Source: Malaya genurostris (Eukaryota > Arthropoda > Insecta > Diptera > Culicidae). From it: a stretch of 64,000 bases of DNA. Positions 22,021 to 32,638 of this stretch are shown here, one piece after another; the stretch's first letter is position 1, and each line of letters begins with the position of its first letter. Both the position numbers and the translations under genes were made by a program. The notes under the pieces were generated by a model, which searched no databases, was not told the DNA's origin, and saw only the letters and a program-made list of their open reading frames with translations. The stretch covers positions 178,712,866 through 178,776,865 of the forward strand of contig NC_080572.1 of assembly GCF_030247185.1 (NCBI RefSeq), read 5' to 3'.

Positions 22021-23548
22021 TTATTTAACATCACTGTTAAATTTTAAATTCATTATAATATTATTTGCAAATTTCCATCCGATTTGAAATGCTTCAAAAA
22101 GAGATGAAGTCGAATTCATTTGGATGATCATTTGAAAAAGTTGATCTTGTAGGTAGATCATTTTATTTTCAGTTATATCGCCTAAATCGACTTCATTTAA
22201 AGAAGCGAATGGCATTGAAGGAATATTGGTAGGTAGACTGCCATTAGAAGAAGGTGATTTGGCCGGTCTACCTATTAATAAATTGTTTTCGTTAGAATTA
22301 TTTACATTAGAAGAAATAAGAGGTAGTTTTCTACCTAATATACCAGCATAACTGACATTAGAAGAAGATGATGACGAGGTCGATCTACCTGTCAATAAAT
22401 TGTTTTCGTTAGAAGACGAATTGGCAGGCGTACCTGTTTTTTGTTTTAAATTCGAAGAAATAAGTGCCTTAGAAGAATTAGGCGTGGCATTTGTAACGGT
22501 TTTTTGATTTTCAGGTATGTTCTGTAAATTTAAGGTCGTTGATTTGACTTGTTGTCTAAGCGAACGAGCGTTTAAAATTTTTTCCCTGACAGGACATTTC
22601 AAATAATTGGATTTATGATTTCCATTGCAATTTGAACATTAAAATTTATCAGTGGTTTCATTCACTGGACAAACGTCTTTCGAATGCGATTTACCACAAT
22701 TCAAACACCGTATATCCATATGACAATTTTTGGTTCCATGACCGAAGCCTTGGCAACGACGACATTGCGTTAAGTTTGCAATACGATTATGCCGTTTATA
22801 ATGTTCCCAATGAATTTTAATGTGGGAAATGAAACGTACTTTTTCTAAAGTTTTCAAATTGTTTACATCACTTCGATTGAAGTGTATTAGGTAAAGTTCA
22901 TGGGAAATATCAGAGCGTGGTTTAGAAGTACCATTCGCTCTTTTTTTTCATAAGTATTACTTGGGAAGGGGCAAAACCAAGCAATTCTTTTAGTTCATTT
23001 ATAATTTCATCAATACTTTGATCATTTGATAATCCTTTCAAGACAGCCTTGAAGGGTCTGTCTGATTTTATATCATATGAATAAAATTTATGAAGTTTCT
23101 CGGACAAATATCGAATAAGACGTTCGTAATCTTCCAATCCATCCACCAAGACTCGACATTCTCCTCATCGTCCGGTTTGAAATGAGACTATTACTTCCGG
23201 GAGAAAAGTAGAAAGCTCAGTACGGAATGCTTTGAAGTCGGAAATCATCACCGTCACTGGTGGCATAGATTGATGTTTCTTCCCAGAACGACAAGCGTCC
23301 ATTTTGGGAATTTTTGAAGAATTTTCTTCTATGTCGCTACAATCGGATTCAGGAAGAATCTCGTAAATATTGTTAGACGGCACAGGATCAGCGGAAGGGA
23401 AATCCGTCCGTTGTCTTTTATTTTTACATTCAGATTCTATAATATCGTGAATGTTATTAGAAAAATGTTGAATAACGGATTGTGATTTATTCCGTATTGA
23501 ATTATTTTTAGCCTTAGGCTTGTTGCCTTTCCGGTTGGACGCAGGCAT
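22021..23548 (-). pseudogene. LINE ORF1 (Gag-like, three zinc knuckles), frameshifted
   Basis: It begins MPASNRKGNKPKAKNNS at 23548 with a basic, disordered N-terminus. An RNA-binding PRE_C2HC-like middle ('IKSDRPFKAVLKGLS') is read in another frame (about 23149-22922). The knuckles follow: 'CRRCQGFGHGTKNC' (CX2CX4HX4C), 'CLNCGKSHSKDVC' and 'CSNCNGNHKSNYLKC'. An S/N-rich tail ends at 22021. Breaks are frameshifts near 23160 and 22900 and a TAA at 22641-22639 just before the third knuckle. In intact Jockey-clade elements this protein packages the LINE RNA. Confidence 0.85.
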
Positions 23549-23996
23549 TTTTTAAATGAATGAAATTTTAAATTAAATTAACTAGGCTAAATTAGTCTTC
23601 GATTAGACTCCTAGCTAGCCTTAAAAAAGGCTGATTAATTTCTTAGTCACTCTAATATCACTCTTTGTATCACTTAGTCACTCTAATATCACTCTTTGTA
23701 TCACTTAGACACTTAGTTAGTGATTCAGGTAGTCTTGAAAAAGACTGAAGCCTTGAATCAATAAAACTCTAGGTAGCCAGAAAAAAATTCCAGGAGTCAA
23801 GAGCTATACGCGTGCGGTGCGAACGACTGTTCAACCATATCGTTTTGGTTTATTGATCCCGAGCCCGAAAGCTGACCCAGAGTCGCCCAAACAACGCTTG
23901 ATATGTTTGTTTTAGCAACCTGAGGTCGCTCTAGAACGGACTCCAATCGCGTAGTTTTGCTCTGAAAATTTTCTCGGGTCGCACCACGCATCCCTG
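23549..23996 (-). repeat. LINE 5' UTR with a 31-bp direct duplication
   Basis: Upstream of ORF1 on the minus strand. Plus-strand positions 23641-23702 contain two adjacent copies of a 31-bp unit (ttagtcactctaatatcact, then 'ctttgtatcac'). The GC-rich part, 23790-23996, is the likely transcription start region. The exact 5' end is uncertain. Confidence 0.6.
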
Positions 23997-26149
23997 CCAG
24001 TTTGTTTATTTTTTATTTTTTTCATGAGTTGTTGTTTAGGGCGCGTACCACGTGTTCGTTTTACTCGGAGTCAGAGTCACCCGCGTCTAGGTTCAAAAAC
24101 GAAAACGGTATAAGTATACTAAGACATTATTGTGAATCGTGCCAGATCGAGACGCGAACATATGAACCTAAAGCAAAGCAGGTATGTTTATTCTTCCGAT
24201 TTAGATTCGAACCTTCTGCGCACAAAAAATATCACGTCTCTCTGGTATCTAAAAAAAACAAAACAAAATAAATCGGAGCCACCTAAGCTGTTTTTATCTG
24301 TGTTTTCAAGTGGCTGGCACAGCTAAACGGCAACTGAAAAATATGGAGTGATGATTGCGCGGTAGCCTCTATCTTACGACGTGTATGTAAGAACGTCGGA
24401 AGTCGCAATATCGAATGGACGACTTGTTAAAAAAGTCTAAAAGCTGGTAAAATGGCATGACGTAGAGTTGTTATCAAAAAAGAATTTTTGAACCATTGTA
24501 TGGAATTTTAGTTCCAATAACAATATCAAGTTTTGGATTGATTTTGAAACCGTAAATTGTCGATTTTTTTTTATTTTCCTGTATTTTGTTTTTCGATCTG
24601 TCGACCTTTTGACATTTTCTCTTTCGGCGCTTTGACATTGTGACATTTTGTCACATTAAACTGCATAGTTTTCTAAATTTTTCATGCTTCTAGAGTGGCA
24701 CAAGTATGATCGGTTTTACATTTTCAAAATGTAACTGTGGTTTAAGAGTGAACAAATACAGGATTGAAAGGAAAACATTCAAAACAGATATTTAAATTGG
24801 AATTGCGTATAATTTGCAAAAATGGAGCTCGTCGCAATTGATAACCGAACAGGTCTCTGAAAATGGCCAAATACAACCACAAGCAGACGTGTTTGCATTC
24901 GAACTCATCTGAACAAACCAACAAACTACGTTTCTTGTTTCAGTTTCCTTGTGTAGCACCCACATCTTTTTTTCAAAATAAAACCGGATTCCGAGTATTC
25001 TTTTTTTTTCGAGAAAACCCAAAAAAGGTGGTAGAACTGGCTTGGCTTCTGGGAGTAGTTTCGCTGAGCTGGTTCATCGACTTTTGGCATAAATTTCTAT
25101 AACCGTGAATCGGTCATTTGAAGTGTTATAGAAATCGTATCCCTGTCACTTACCTATATTAATTATACTCTTCGAGGTGAATCCGTAAGCGAAACCTGAT
25201 AGTGATATTCTTATCGCCTGTCGGTTCGAACGCAACATGTATTGGATTGGAAGAAATCGACAATACGAATACGAAAACAGTTCGATAAGATATGCTACTT
25301 ATCAAGAGACTTTCGCAGAAAGATGAAACGAATCTTTATGGTTAGTGGCTAACGGTTGGTGTCATTGGACGGGGTGATAAACGCATAATAAATGTGCTTC
25401 GTTGCTGTTGGAACCCGGTTTTGATTCCATTCAGGACAGCAGGGAAGTAAGAATACGTTTTTTTGTCATAAACGTCGTGAAATGGATTTTGCCCTACTTC
25501 TTCGCCAGTATTTATATTTGATTCGTGATAGTGATTCAGTTTCCAGTTATTTTTAGATATTAGGTTTAGTCTGTTCACTACCAGTTTTTCTGTTTTTTAA
25601 GTCTTTTATGACCGATGGATGATTCAGCGAATAGAGCATTAATCTCTTCAGAAAAATTCTTTGCGGAAGCTGGATAATAGCTGGATCAACTTAATCCCGA
25701 GTGATGGTGCAATGATGAGTCGAAAATTAAGTCAATGAAAAAGTTATGTGCACTTAGCACGAATTAGGCTAGATTTTTTTTTCTCAAAATTAAATTTTTT
25801 CACCTTATTTTGAGAGAAAACTGAATCTGTAAAACGTGTGGGAAATCTGGAAAGTTAAATTGGTATTGCTAAGCATTGATCAGAGGAACACGAAATGGTA
25901 AGAAAATAGTATAGTTATGAATATTAAGAGCAAATTTGCGTCATTTCGCCATCCAAAATTTAGCAATAATGGGTGTACGAACTCGAATTACATCACTTAA
26001 ATCGTTGTAGCTTTTTACTCATAACTGTTTGTTTGTGCAAGTGACAAAAAATGTTTAAAATAAAAAAGGCTAAGACAGATAATTATTTTTGGTAAATTTA
26101 CCATTGAAGGTAATTATTTGAGCTTACTTGCAAAACCCTACGCCCTTGC
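23997..26149. other. Unassigned 2.1-kb stretch
   Basis: No repeat shared with the rest of the window and no known protein was recognised. Frames of 60-89 codons lack splice signals or domain motifs. The minus-strand frame at 25342-25578 ('NINTGEEVGQNPFHDVYDK') has protein-like composition but no support. Confidence 0.4.
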
Positions 26150-27000
26150 AAGTGGCCTTCCGGCAGTAAACCGGAACATTTACCATGATGGACGAAAACA
26201 TGCGAGTAGGCAGTATTGAGTTCTTTGTTCGTTTTATTGATCAATTCCTCCATCAATCAAGAGATGGTCGGGTATAGAAATTCTTATACCCGAACCCGAA
26301 TTATAAAAAAATTAGGGTGGAAAATATTCACATAACTTTTCACGTAACTACGATTGGTCAATTTTTTCAAATGAAGTAAATGAAGTAAAGAAAAATATGC
26401 CAGGTCTGGTCCTAGGCGCGAATGTCAAAACCCCTTGAATCAAATTGTTTATTTTTCGGAAGAACTGTTTTGCAATAAAAAATTCTCGTCAACGTGTAAA
26501 CATATTTATCTGAAGTACAAATGGTCGGGTAATCGATCAGAAAAAAAATTTGCCCGTTCCCGACCCGTACCCGAGTGAGTAGTAAATTTTTTACCCGTAC
26601 CCGACCCGTACCCGATTGAAAATAAAAAAAATTACCCGTACCCGACCAAAACCCGTCGGGTACGGGTCGGGTTTCGGGTAACATACCCGAGACCCGACAA
26701 TCTCTACTCCTTAGTTTTCGTGACAAAATAGTTGAAGTAGATTTTACGCTTCAAGTTAGCCAAGAAATTCTCGATGAAACGCTGCTGGGCGACTTTGTCC
26801 GGGTTCGCCGGCTTGGGTACAGCATCGATATTCAGCTGCTCCATCTCTCCCCAACGATCGCTTCGAGTAGTGGGCCGATGCCAGATCCGCCCAGAAAACC
26901 GCGTCTTCGTCCTTATAGTATTTCCCCTTTCACGGTCAGTCCGGAACGAAAGAAGAACGACTTTGACATCACCTTTTCGCTGATTGTCAGCCACAACAGC
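26150..27000 (-). pseudogene. DD37E ITm transposase relic split by a MITE
   Basis: On the minus strand, with frame changes, a C-terminal transposase can be read: 'KSFFFRSGLTVKGEI', then 'KDEDAVFWADLASAHYSK', then after one frameshift 'GEMEQLNIDAVPKPANP' and 'FIENFLANLKRKIYF'. The spacing from WAD to IEN is 37 residues (DD37E). After KTKE the frame is cut by a 446-bp element (26260-26705). Beyond it, 26150-26255 may hold the degraded C-terminus (inference). Thoroughly dead. Confidence 0.7.
26260..26705. mobile_element. 446-bp hAT-like MITE rich in GTCGGGTA motifs
   Basis: Inverted ends AGAGATGGTCGGGT (26260-26273) and ACCCGACAATCTCT (26692-26705). The interior repeats 'tacccgacccgtacccga' and has a local palindrome 'cccgtcgggtacgggtcggg'. 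No TSD was found. The hAT call rests on terminus style only. Confidence 0.6.
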
Positions 27001-27239
27001 ACAACGCAGAAGGCTGTGGTGGAAACAAAACAACAAACGTACAAAGTTCAAAAGCCCTGAATTGCTATGAGCAGAAGAATACGGTGGAAAGATCACGTGC
27101 ATGGAAGCAACGTACGATAATTTTTATGTCCCAGAAAATGTTAAAAAGCAGAAGATGTGCAAAAAACATAATTTAGCAATGAATTTGCTCATGTGGAAAG
27201 CGGAGCATTCCATTTCGTATAACCTGTACAAAAAATATA

Positions 27240-28051
27240 CATAAAAACCTGTTTTAATCCACTTAGTGGTGTAATGATGCCTTTCTTATTTCCATTTTCT
27301 TCTGTATATTACAGCAGAAATTCATGTTTCATAACATTGACATTGATACACTACATTTGAATTTAAGTTAATGAAAATCTATTCAATCATATTTGAGAAA
27401 GTGAAGTGAACTCCATTTTATCATATTTGATTATTATTGCCGGTACTTCCGAAAGCTGGATATCGGCGTAGTGACATGCGGTTCATTTAACCATACACTA
27501 ACATGAACTACAAACTTTTTTACGGTTCTCTATGACGATTTGAATTTTGGAAAAAAAAATGTACCGGTGGTCGAACTTGGATGAAATTCAGCAAATCATT
27601 TATGGGACTATCAATGGTTTATTTGGTTACAGAGTCTCATGGGCTGCAAACTAGAGAAAATCACTAGCCAATATAAAGAGCTTATGAACATAGTATTCCT
27701 GAAATTGACGTTTTCATACTGAGCACCCTATCTCCGGAACCAGGGGTTTGATCCGAAAGAAAATTGGGATATTCTTATGGCATCTTAAGAACATCCATCT
27801 CCAAGAAAAGTGAGTGACATTTTTTTCACATTTTTTGTGCATTATTTTCACATTTTTTATGCATCTCACCCTGTAATTCCAGAACTGAAGGTTGGATCGA
27901 AATGAAATTCCGAAACTTTATATAGGACCACGAGACCTTTCATTTGAATTTAAGTTTGTGAAGATTGGTTCTTCCATCTCCGAGAAAAGTGAGTGAAATT
28001 ATATTCACATTTTGAATGCACTATTTCCATATTTTTGGTGCATATCAGCCT
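27240..28051 (-). repeat. P repeat, minus orientation, 3' part
   Basis: It opens with the inverted terminus 'aatccacttagtggtgtaat' and 'gatgcctttctt'. Units with 'atctccgagaaaagtgagtg' and 'ttcatttgaatttaagtttg' follow. It is interrupted by the RTE element after 28051 and continues at 30725. Confidence 0.8.
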
Positions 28052-29140
28052 ATCGAGTTACTTACCTTACCTAACAGCTATAGGCCTGGGGTGTCCTTTG
28101 CTGGCTGCTCGTCGCCAGCGACTCAAGGCACGAACCATTTTCACTACGTGAGCGGTTCACCTTCTCATAGAATTTCCGTGTATCATTTGCGCGGTCTTGA
28201 TCTTCCTAGTGGCGCTTTTTCCTCCGGAAAACCGTGTTCTGTCTGTTCCGTGCCTGTCTGTATCGTCCCTCGTTCGCTCTAGTGCGGTGTTGCAGCATCC
28301 TCGCCATTGCTGCATTCTTCTCTTCGACCAACTGCTGACATTTACCGTCAAACCAGTCATTTCCTCGATTCGATATCCACGTACCTAGAACGGTTGCAGC
28401 AGTGCTACTCACGGCGGATCTTATATTCCTCCTGCCGTCTTCAAGAGTCGCCGCGCCAAGCTGCTCTTCCGTTGATAGCACTAGCTGCAGTTGTTGCGCG
28501 TATTCCTCTGCAGTACGAATGCTACATAGCTGCTCGAGATTTAGTCCCGGCGTTTCTGTGCGACGAGTATTGTGCACCGTCGATAGTTTTGAGCGCATAC
28601 AAACCGCGACAAGGTAGTGGTCAGAATCAATATTGGCACTGCGGTAGGTGCGGACATTGATGACGTCGGAGAAGAATCGCCCGTCGATGAGAACGTGGTC
28701 GATTTGATTTTTCGTCTGTTGATCAGGTGATCTACAGGTGGCTTTGTGGATATCTTTGCGGGGAAAGAAGGTGCTTCAGACTACCATTCCTCGGGAGGCT
28801 GCAAAGTTCACGCATCGTTGGCCGTTGTCGTGCCTCGTTACCTCGTGCTCTCCAGCCCGATCACAAGCCTGTACATTGCCTCCCGGCCTACCTGATCATT
28901 CATGTCGCCGATGACAAGTTTTACATCCCACCGTGGACAGCTGTCGTAAGTTTGTTCGAGCTGCGCGTAGAATGCTTCCTCCTCGTCATTGGGTCTCGTC
29001 TCATCTGGGCAGTGCACGTTGATGATGCTGTAATTGAAAAAAACGACCCTTGATCTTCAATACGCACATTCTATCACTGATTGGCTGCCACCCAATCACG
29101 CGCTGGCGCATCTTGCCCAACACTACAAATCCCGTACCTA

Positions 29141-30065
29141 GCACATGGATCAATAAGTCCCGAGACTAAAGTAGAGATGGCGCTCATAGTAAACCAGTAA
29201 CCACGTCTTTCTAGAGTACTAACCTTTGCTTGAAACGGGCCAAAATTTTAAGTCGATCCGACCACAAACAGCTGAGTTATCGAGGTTGGAGTAAAATCGT
29301 TTTGCAGTTTGTTTAAAAAATGGAAAAAAACCGAGTTTTGTGGTTTGATAAAACATTGTTTTTTAATGGGTAAAAACACCGTGCAAGCGAAACAATGGAT
29401 TGAAAATTGTTATCCGGACTCTTGTCCATCAAAAGCAACGATTTGTCGGTGGTTCGCCGAGTTTAAACGTGGTCGTACCGACACAAATGACGCGGAACGC
29501 TCGGGTAGACCTGTGGAAGCCGTTACACCGGAAAATGTGAGCGAAGTGACAAAAATTATAATGAAAGATCGAAAAGTGAAGCTCCGTGAGATTGCTGAGA
29601 TGACACAGATATCACATGGAAGTGTATTTACTATCCTTCATGAAAAATTGAGCATGAAAAAGGTTTTTTCCAAGTGGGTGCCGTGATTGCTTACGATGGA
29701 ACAAAAACAGCCTGCCACAAGTCGACGATGAAAACAATGGCGAAATTGAACGAATTGGGCTTTGATCTGCTTCCCCACCCCCCATACTCGCCAGATTTAG
29801 CCCCCAGTGACTACTGGCTCTTTGCTGATCTTAAAAAAATGCTCCAGGGAAAAAGATTTGGCTCAAATGAGGAGGTCATCGCTGAAACTGAAGCTTATTT
29901 TGAAGCGAAAGATAATTTTTTTTATAAACATGGTATTGAAAAATTGGAAAAACGTTGGAACCATTGTATTACCCTAAAAAGTGATTATGTTGATGAATAA
30001 AAAAAAAATTTTCCAAAAGAAATGTTGTTTCCATTGTTAGTCTGGGGACTTATTGATCCATGTGT
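29141..30065 (+). mobile_element. Internally deleted mariner (DD34D type) in the RTE element
   Basis: Inverted ends of 29 bp with two mismatches (both contain ACATGGATCAATAAGTCCC) are flanked by TA (29139-29140 and 30066-30067). Length is 925 bp, against about 1.3 kb for a full mariner. It sits opposite to the host RTE. Confidence 0.88.
29320..30000 (+). pseudogene. Mariner transposase with the central region deleted
   Basis: The N-terminal half, 'FCGLIKHCFLMGKN' to 'KVFSKWVP', includes the helix-turn-helix and the linker 'SGRPVEAVTPENVSEVTKI'. It jumps directly to 'VIAYDGTKTACHKS', then 'LLPHPPYSPDLAPSDYWLF' and a C-terminus ending DYVDE, stop at 29998-30000. The segment with the first catalytic Asp (MDETW box) and most of the second is missing. 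The third Asp (LAPSD) is kept. The start region has a one-base change in an A-run, because ATG GAA AAA is out of frame. It is related to the copy at 58459-59757, with the shared phrase 'EEVIAETEAYFEAKD'. Non-functional. Confidence 0.88.
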
Positions 30066-30716
30066 TAGAACGCTGGTTGTCCCACAGCTCTGGTAGAAGG
30101 TAGCCGTTCGATCCCACATTTCCACACCTTCTGTCCCGTCCAACAAAGTTCCTGCAATGCTACGACTTCGAAGCCGCGGATTTAAAGCTCATCATGCATC
30201 ATTCGGTCGTATCCTGGGAAGCCAAGCGATTTGCAGTTCCATGTGCCAAGCTTCCAATCGTAGTCCTTATTTCGTCGCGTAGGTCTTTGCCGATTATTCC
30301 GAGTCGTATTTATATCCTGATTATTCGAAACAAGTGTTTTCCGGGCGGCTTGTTAGGCCTGCACCAATCTCCTGTCTCATCGGAGGGCCATCGTGTCAGC
30401 ACTGTTTAGAGTCCCACACTGACACAAGGACGGTAATCAGCCGCTCCTAACATGGACAACAGACGCTGTTTCGAGCCGCCCCAACATGGGGAACAGACGC
30501 TCGGATAGGCTTGCTCTCTGTAAAGAGAAAGTAAGCGCCCCCTTCCCTGTCAGCATACGACCAAGGTCCCACCGGAGTTGGTTACCCGATCTTTCCTATG
30601 GTTACTCGCACCCCAGCCGGCACCGCGGGGAGGTAGGGATAGTAGTTACTGGACAAGAGGCTATGAACCACATTGGGGCCTGAATTGTGCATTGTCCAGT
30701 CGTTTACAACCAGCCA
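30060..30716 (-). other. RTE 5' UTR and start of endonuclease region
   Basis: GC-richer than its surroundings. On the minus strand it precedes 'TWNCKSLGF'. Short plus-strand frames at 30194-30409 and 30486-30683 are antisense shadows. Confidence 0.6.
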
Positions 30717-30724
30717 ATCGAGTT

Positions 30725-30980
30725 GGATACATATGAAATTCCGGAATTTGGTTGGAACCATGAGACCTTTAATTTGAATCTTAGTTTGTGAAACTCGGTT
30801 CTAGTCGGTAGTGATATTAATTTCACATTTTTGGTGCATATCATCCTGTAATTTCGGAACTAGAATTCGGATCTAGATGTTATTCAGGAACTTGGTATGG
30901 TACTATAAGACCTTTCATTTTAATCTAAGTTTGTGAAAATCGGTTCAGCCATCTTCAAGAAAAGTAAGTGACAATAATTG

Positions 30981-31064
<84 letters not shown>

Positions 31065-31180
31065 ACATTTGCTCAGCTAGTCAAGCTGAGTCGAATGGTA
31101 TATGACATTCGGCTCTTCGGGCCCCGATTCAAAAGTCGATTTTTGCAGTGATTGTATAATCTTTCTATATGAGAAAGGCA
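30725..31180 (-). repeat. P repeat, minus orientation, 5' part, with (AC)n run
   Basis: Continuation of the repeat at 27240-28051 beyond the RTE insertion. It holds two 'tttcatttnaatctaagtttgtg' units and an uninterrupted (AC)n run at about 30983-31061. It closes with 'ctttctatatgagaaaggca'. Confidence 0.8.
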
Positions 31181-31214
31181 ATAAATGCCTACTTTCAGTT
31201 TTAAGGTCACACTT

Positions 31215-31345
31215 TTCTGGTTGGATTTAGCATCGTGGCATTAGTCGAAAGATGTTTTGGAGTAGTACAAGGATAATGAGCTCAACTTCGTACCGAAAGA
31301 CTTCAATCCCCCGAATGCACCGGAACTACGGAAGTGCTTCTCCTA
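31215..31345 (+). pseudogene. Short DD37E transposase relic
   Basis: The plus frame reads FWLDLAS-W-H-stop-SKDVLE-stop-YKDNELNFVPKDFNPPNAPELR. This matches the second catalytic Asp block and the PPN..P.LR block of ITm DD37E transposases. It has two stops within 40 codons and loses the pattern before the catalytic Glu. About 130 bp is recognisable. Confidence 0.6.
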
Positions 31346-31454
31346 GGAAGTGGAAGATGTGAAGTTGAAATGTGGAAGATGTAAAGTTGAAATGAATTCC
31401 CGCGCAAAAAAAGTTGAATCAAACGAACATTCCTCCCATGGTTGGTGGGCTTGA

Positions 31455-31615
31455 GGGTATTGCAAACATCATCAGATACAATCGAGTAGCGTCACAATTT
31501 AATATAAATATATTTTAATTAATGAGATATGGAACGACTTAAATAAGCTGTTGATTGCATTACACTCCAACATCCGGGTTGATTGTATTACACTCCAACA
31601 TCCAAGAACGAATGT
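31455..31615. repeat. Repeat shared with 34010-34165, with a 26-bp tandem duplication
   Basis: Both copies contain 'catcatcagatacaatc', 'gatatggaacgactt' (or gatatagaacgactt) and 'cattacactccaacatcc'. Here 'ttgattg.attacactccaa' and 'catccgg' occur twice in a row (about 31553-31605). Confidence 0.6.
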
Positions 31616-31619
31616 TCAG

Positions 31620-32380
31620 GATGAAAAGCGAAATAGAAGACTCAGTATGCAAATCGATGAAATTGATTCTCTTGTGAATCAAACATTGTGATCTGATCAT
31701 CGGTTGAAGATAAGTGTTCTGACGGCTGATGAGTTTCTACAATGTTCAATCTGTAATTTGCACGGAATTCGAATGACGATATTATATAGCATGCAATGTG
31801 TCGATCTTTTAAAGAAGTTTAAAATTAAAAGCGTTGTTTCAATTAACGATCTCTTAACGATTTGGATAACTTCTTAAGTATGATTCAAAAAATCATTATG
31901 GTTTCAAGTTAATGAAATATGAATGCAAAAAGAACAAACGAAAAAAATGTTTTCACCAACCCGCTGCAATGTTTGCCCGAAAACAGAACACTCCGTTCCG
32001 TTCGTTGTTCGTTGACCACCTGCAGGTGATCTTTCAACGGATTCCGCTCCTCTCCGGACAACTGAAGCGGCCGTAAAATTTCTACACCATAACTGTGGCA
32101 GACAGGTGTCTGTTGCCATGTTTGTTTATCATATGCATTCTATAAGCATTGATGGTTTCCATCTGACAAAAAAATTACCCGGGAAATGTTTCAAAGCCAA
32201 CCATTTGAACATTTTCCGGGCAGGTTCAATGTGTATCTTTATCGAGCGAAATGTATCGTGTGTTGGCAATTAGTTTTATATGGATTCATATTCGTTGGTG
32301 ATGTTCCCAATATACACTTTTAGAATGTTGAATCGGCTGTTTTTAGTAACTTTTTTTTTATTGTTTTATGTTTTTTTTTT
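31620..32380. other. Upstream region of the Methuselah-like gene, probably an upstream intron
   Basis: No coding exon was recognised. The tract 32351-32386 is pyrimidine-rich and ends in CAG, so part of this stretch is likely an intron of the 5' UTR. A promoter could not be pinned down. Confidence 0.4.
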
Positions 32381-32638
32381 CAACAGATCTGCCTCAATCA
32401 AGAGAACGCCGAGCAGCGACGGATGACCTGCTTTACCGGAGAGTGACTCTTTTGGATCATCGCTAAAAGGAAATCTTTTTTTTTGCAACAACAGTCGCGT
32501 TCGTGGGTGGAGCTTTAGCAATATCGATAACCATGATTTAGCTGAGCAGTTTAGTGTTCATATAAACGAAACAGAGCTGTTATCCATCGAATACCAAAAT
32601 AAAGCAAAAGCAAGCACCCCCGCGGTAAATCAGCGAAG
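32351..32638 (+). promoter_or_regulatory. 3' splice site and 5' UTR of the Methuselah-like gene, with two uORFs
   Basis: A T-rich tract ending 'tttcaacag' at 32386 is a strong acceptor. The exon then runs from 32387 into the start codon at 32639. The leader has a 7-codon uORF (ATG 32423, stop 32444-32446) and a minimal ATG-ATT-TAG at 32533-32541. These could damp translation (inference). Confidence 0.55.

Larger units (their letters stand above)
18450..22034 (-). pseudogene. LINE ORF2: endonuclease and reverse transcriptase, interrupted
   Basis: It starts MMLNKYLNILNWNARSL, overlapping ORF1 by 14 nt. The apurinic-type endonuclease shows 'IVTETFLKP', 'VIGDLNAKHVQWNC', 'STIDLVLTD' and 'DFDSDHLPVTF' (22034-21198). 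The frame is then cut by a rosa-type element (20277-21205). It resumes with the reverse transcriptase: 'SSYRPISLLSSISKLFEKI', 'VALLDIEKAFDSVWHKGL', 'AGVPQGSSVAPILYNIF', and the catalytic box 'FCDDTSLL' in place of the usual FADD. There is a frameshift at about 19409 and an in-frame stop near 18704 ('LFIY' then stop). The C-terminal part ends at 18450. The reaction in intact relatives is target-primed reverse transcription in the nucleus. Confidence 0.88.
18218..23996 (-). mobile_element. Juan/Jockey-type non-LTR retrotransposon, near full length, broken
   Basis: Read on the minus strand: a 5' UTR (about 23996-23549), a Gag-like ORF1 (23548-22021), an endonuclease-reverse transcriptase ORF2 (22034-18450), then a 3' UTR with 'caataaatag' and an A-run at about 18229-18218. 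The three-knuckle ORF1, the short ORF1/ORF2 overlap and the A tail fit the Jockey clade, Juan group (family knowledge). Disabling lesions are frameshifts, stops and a 929-bp rosa element in ORF2. The 5' boundary is approximate and I could not fix a TSD. Confidence 0.85.
28140..30290 (-). pseudogene. RTE endonuclease and linker, degenerate
   Basis: Read with frameshifts on the minus strand. Near 30240 it begins 'TWNCKSLGFPGYDRMMHDEL' and 'VVALQELCWTGQKVW'. After the mariner come 'LGKMRQRVIGWQPISDRM' and then 'NQIDHVLIDGRFFSDVINV' followed by 'RSANIDSDHYL' (28612-28715), the terminal endonuclease motif SDHYLV. A continuous frame, 28598-28206, holds the linker 'NDWFDGKCQQLVEEKNAAMA' found in mosquito RTE proteins. 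Multiple stops and frame changes occur in the endonuclease. Intact relatives encode one polyprotein that nicks DNA and reverse-transcribes its RNA. Confidence 0.8.
28060..30716 (-). mobile_element. RTE-type non-LTR element with internal deletion, TSD-flanked
   Basis: Direct repeats atcgagtt flank the insertion (28052-28059 and 30717-30724) within a P repeat. On the minus strand it runs from a GC-rich 5' UTR through endonuclease sequence and a pre-reverse-transcriptase linker. It then passes straight to a 3' tail of gttaggtaaggtaagt, a short GGTAA-type repeat typical of RTE 3' ends. The reverse transcriptase is absent although both ends are present. A 925-bp mariner (29141-30065) is nested in the endonuclease. 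Confidence 0.8.

Noticed and set aside
28307..28660. Plus-strand frames of 70-117 codons over the RTE element
   Set aside because: Antisense to the recognisable RTE linker and endonuclease on the minus strand.
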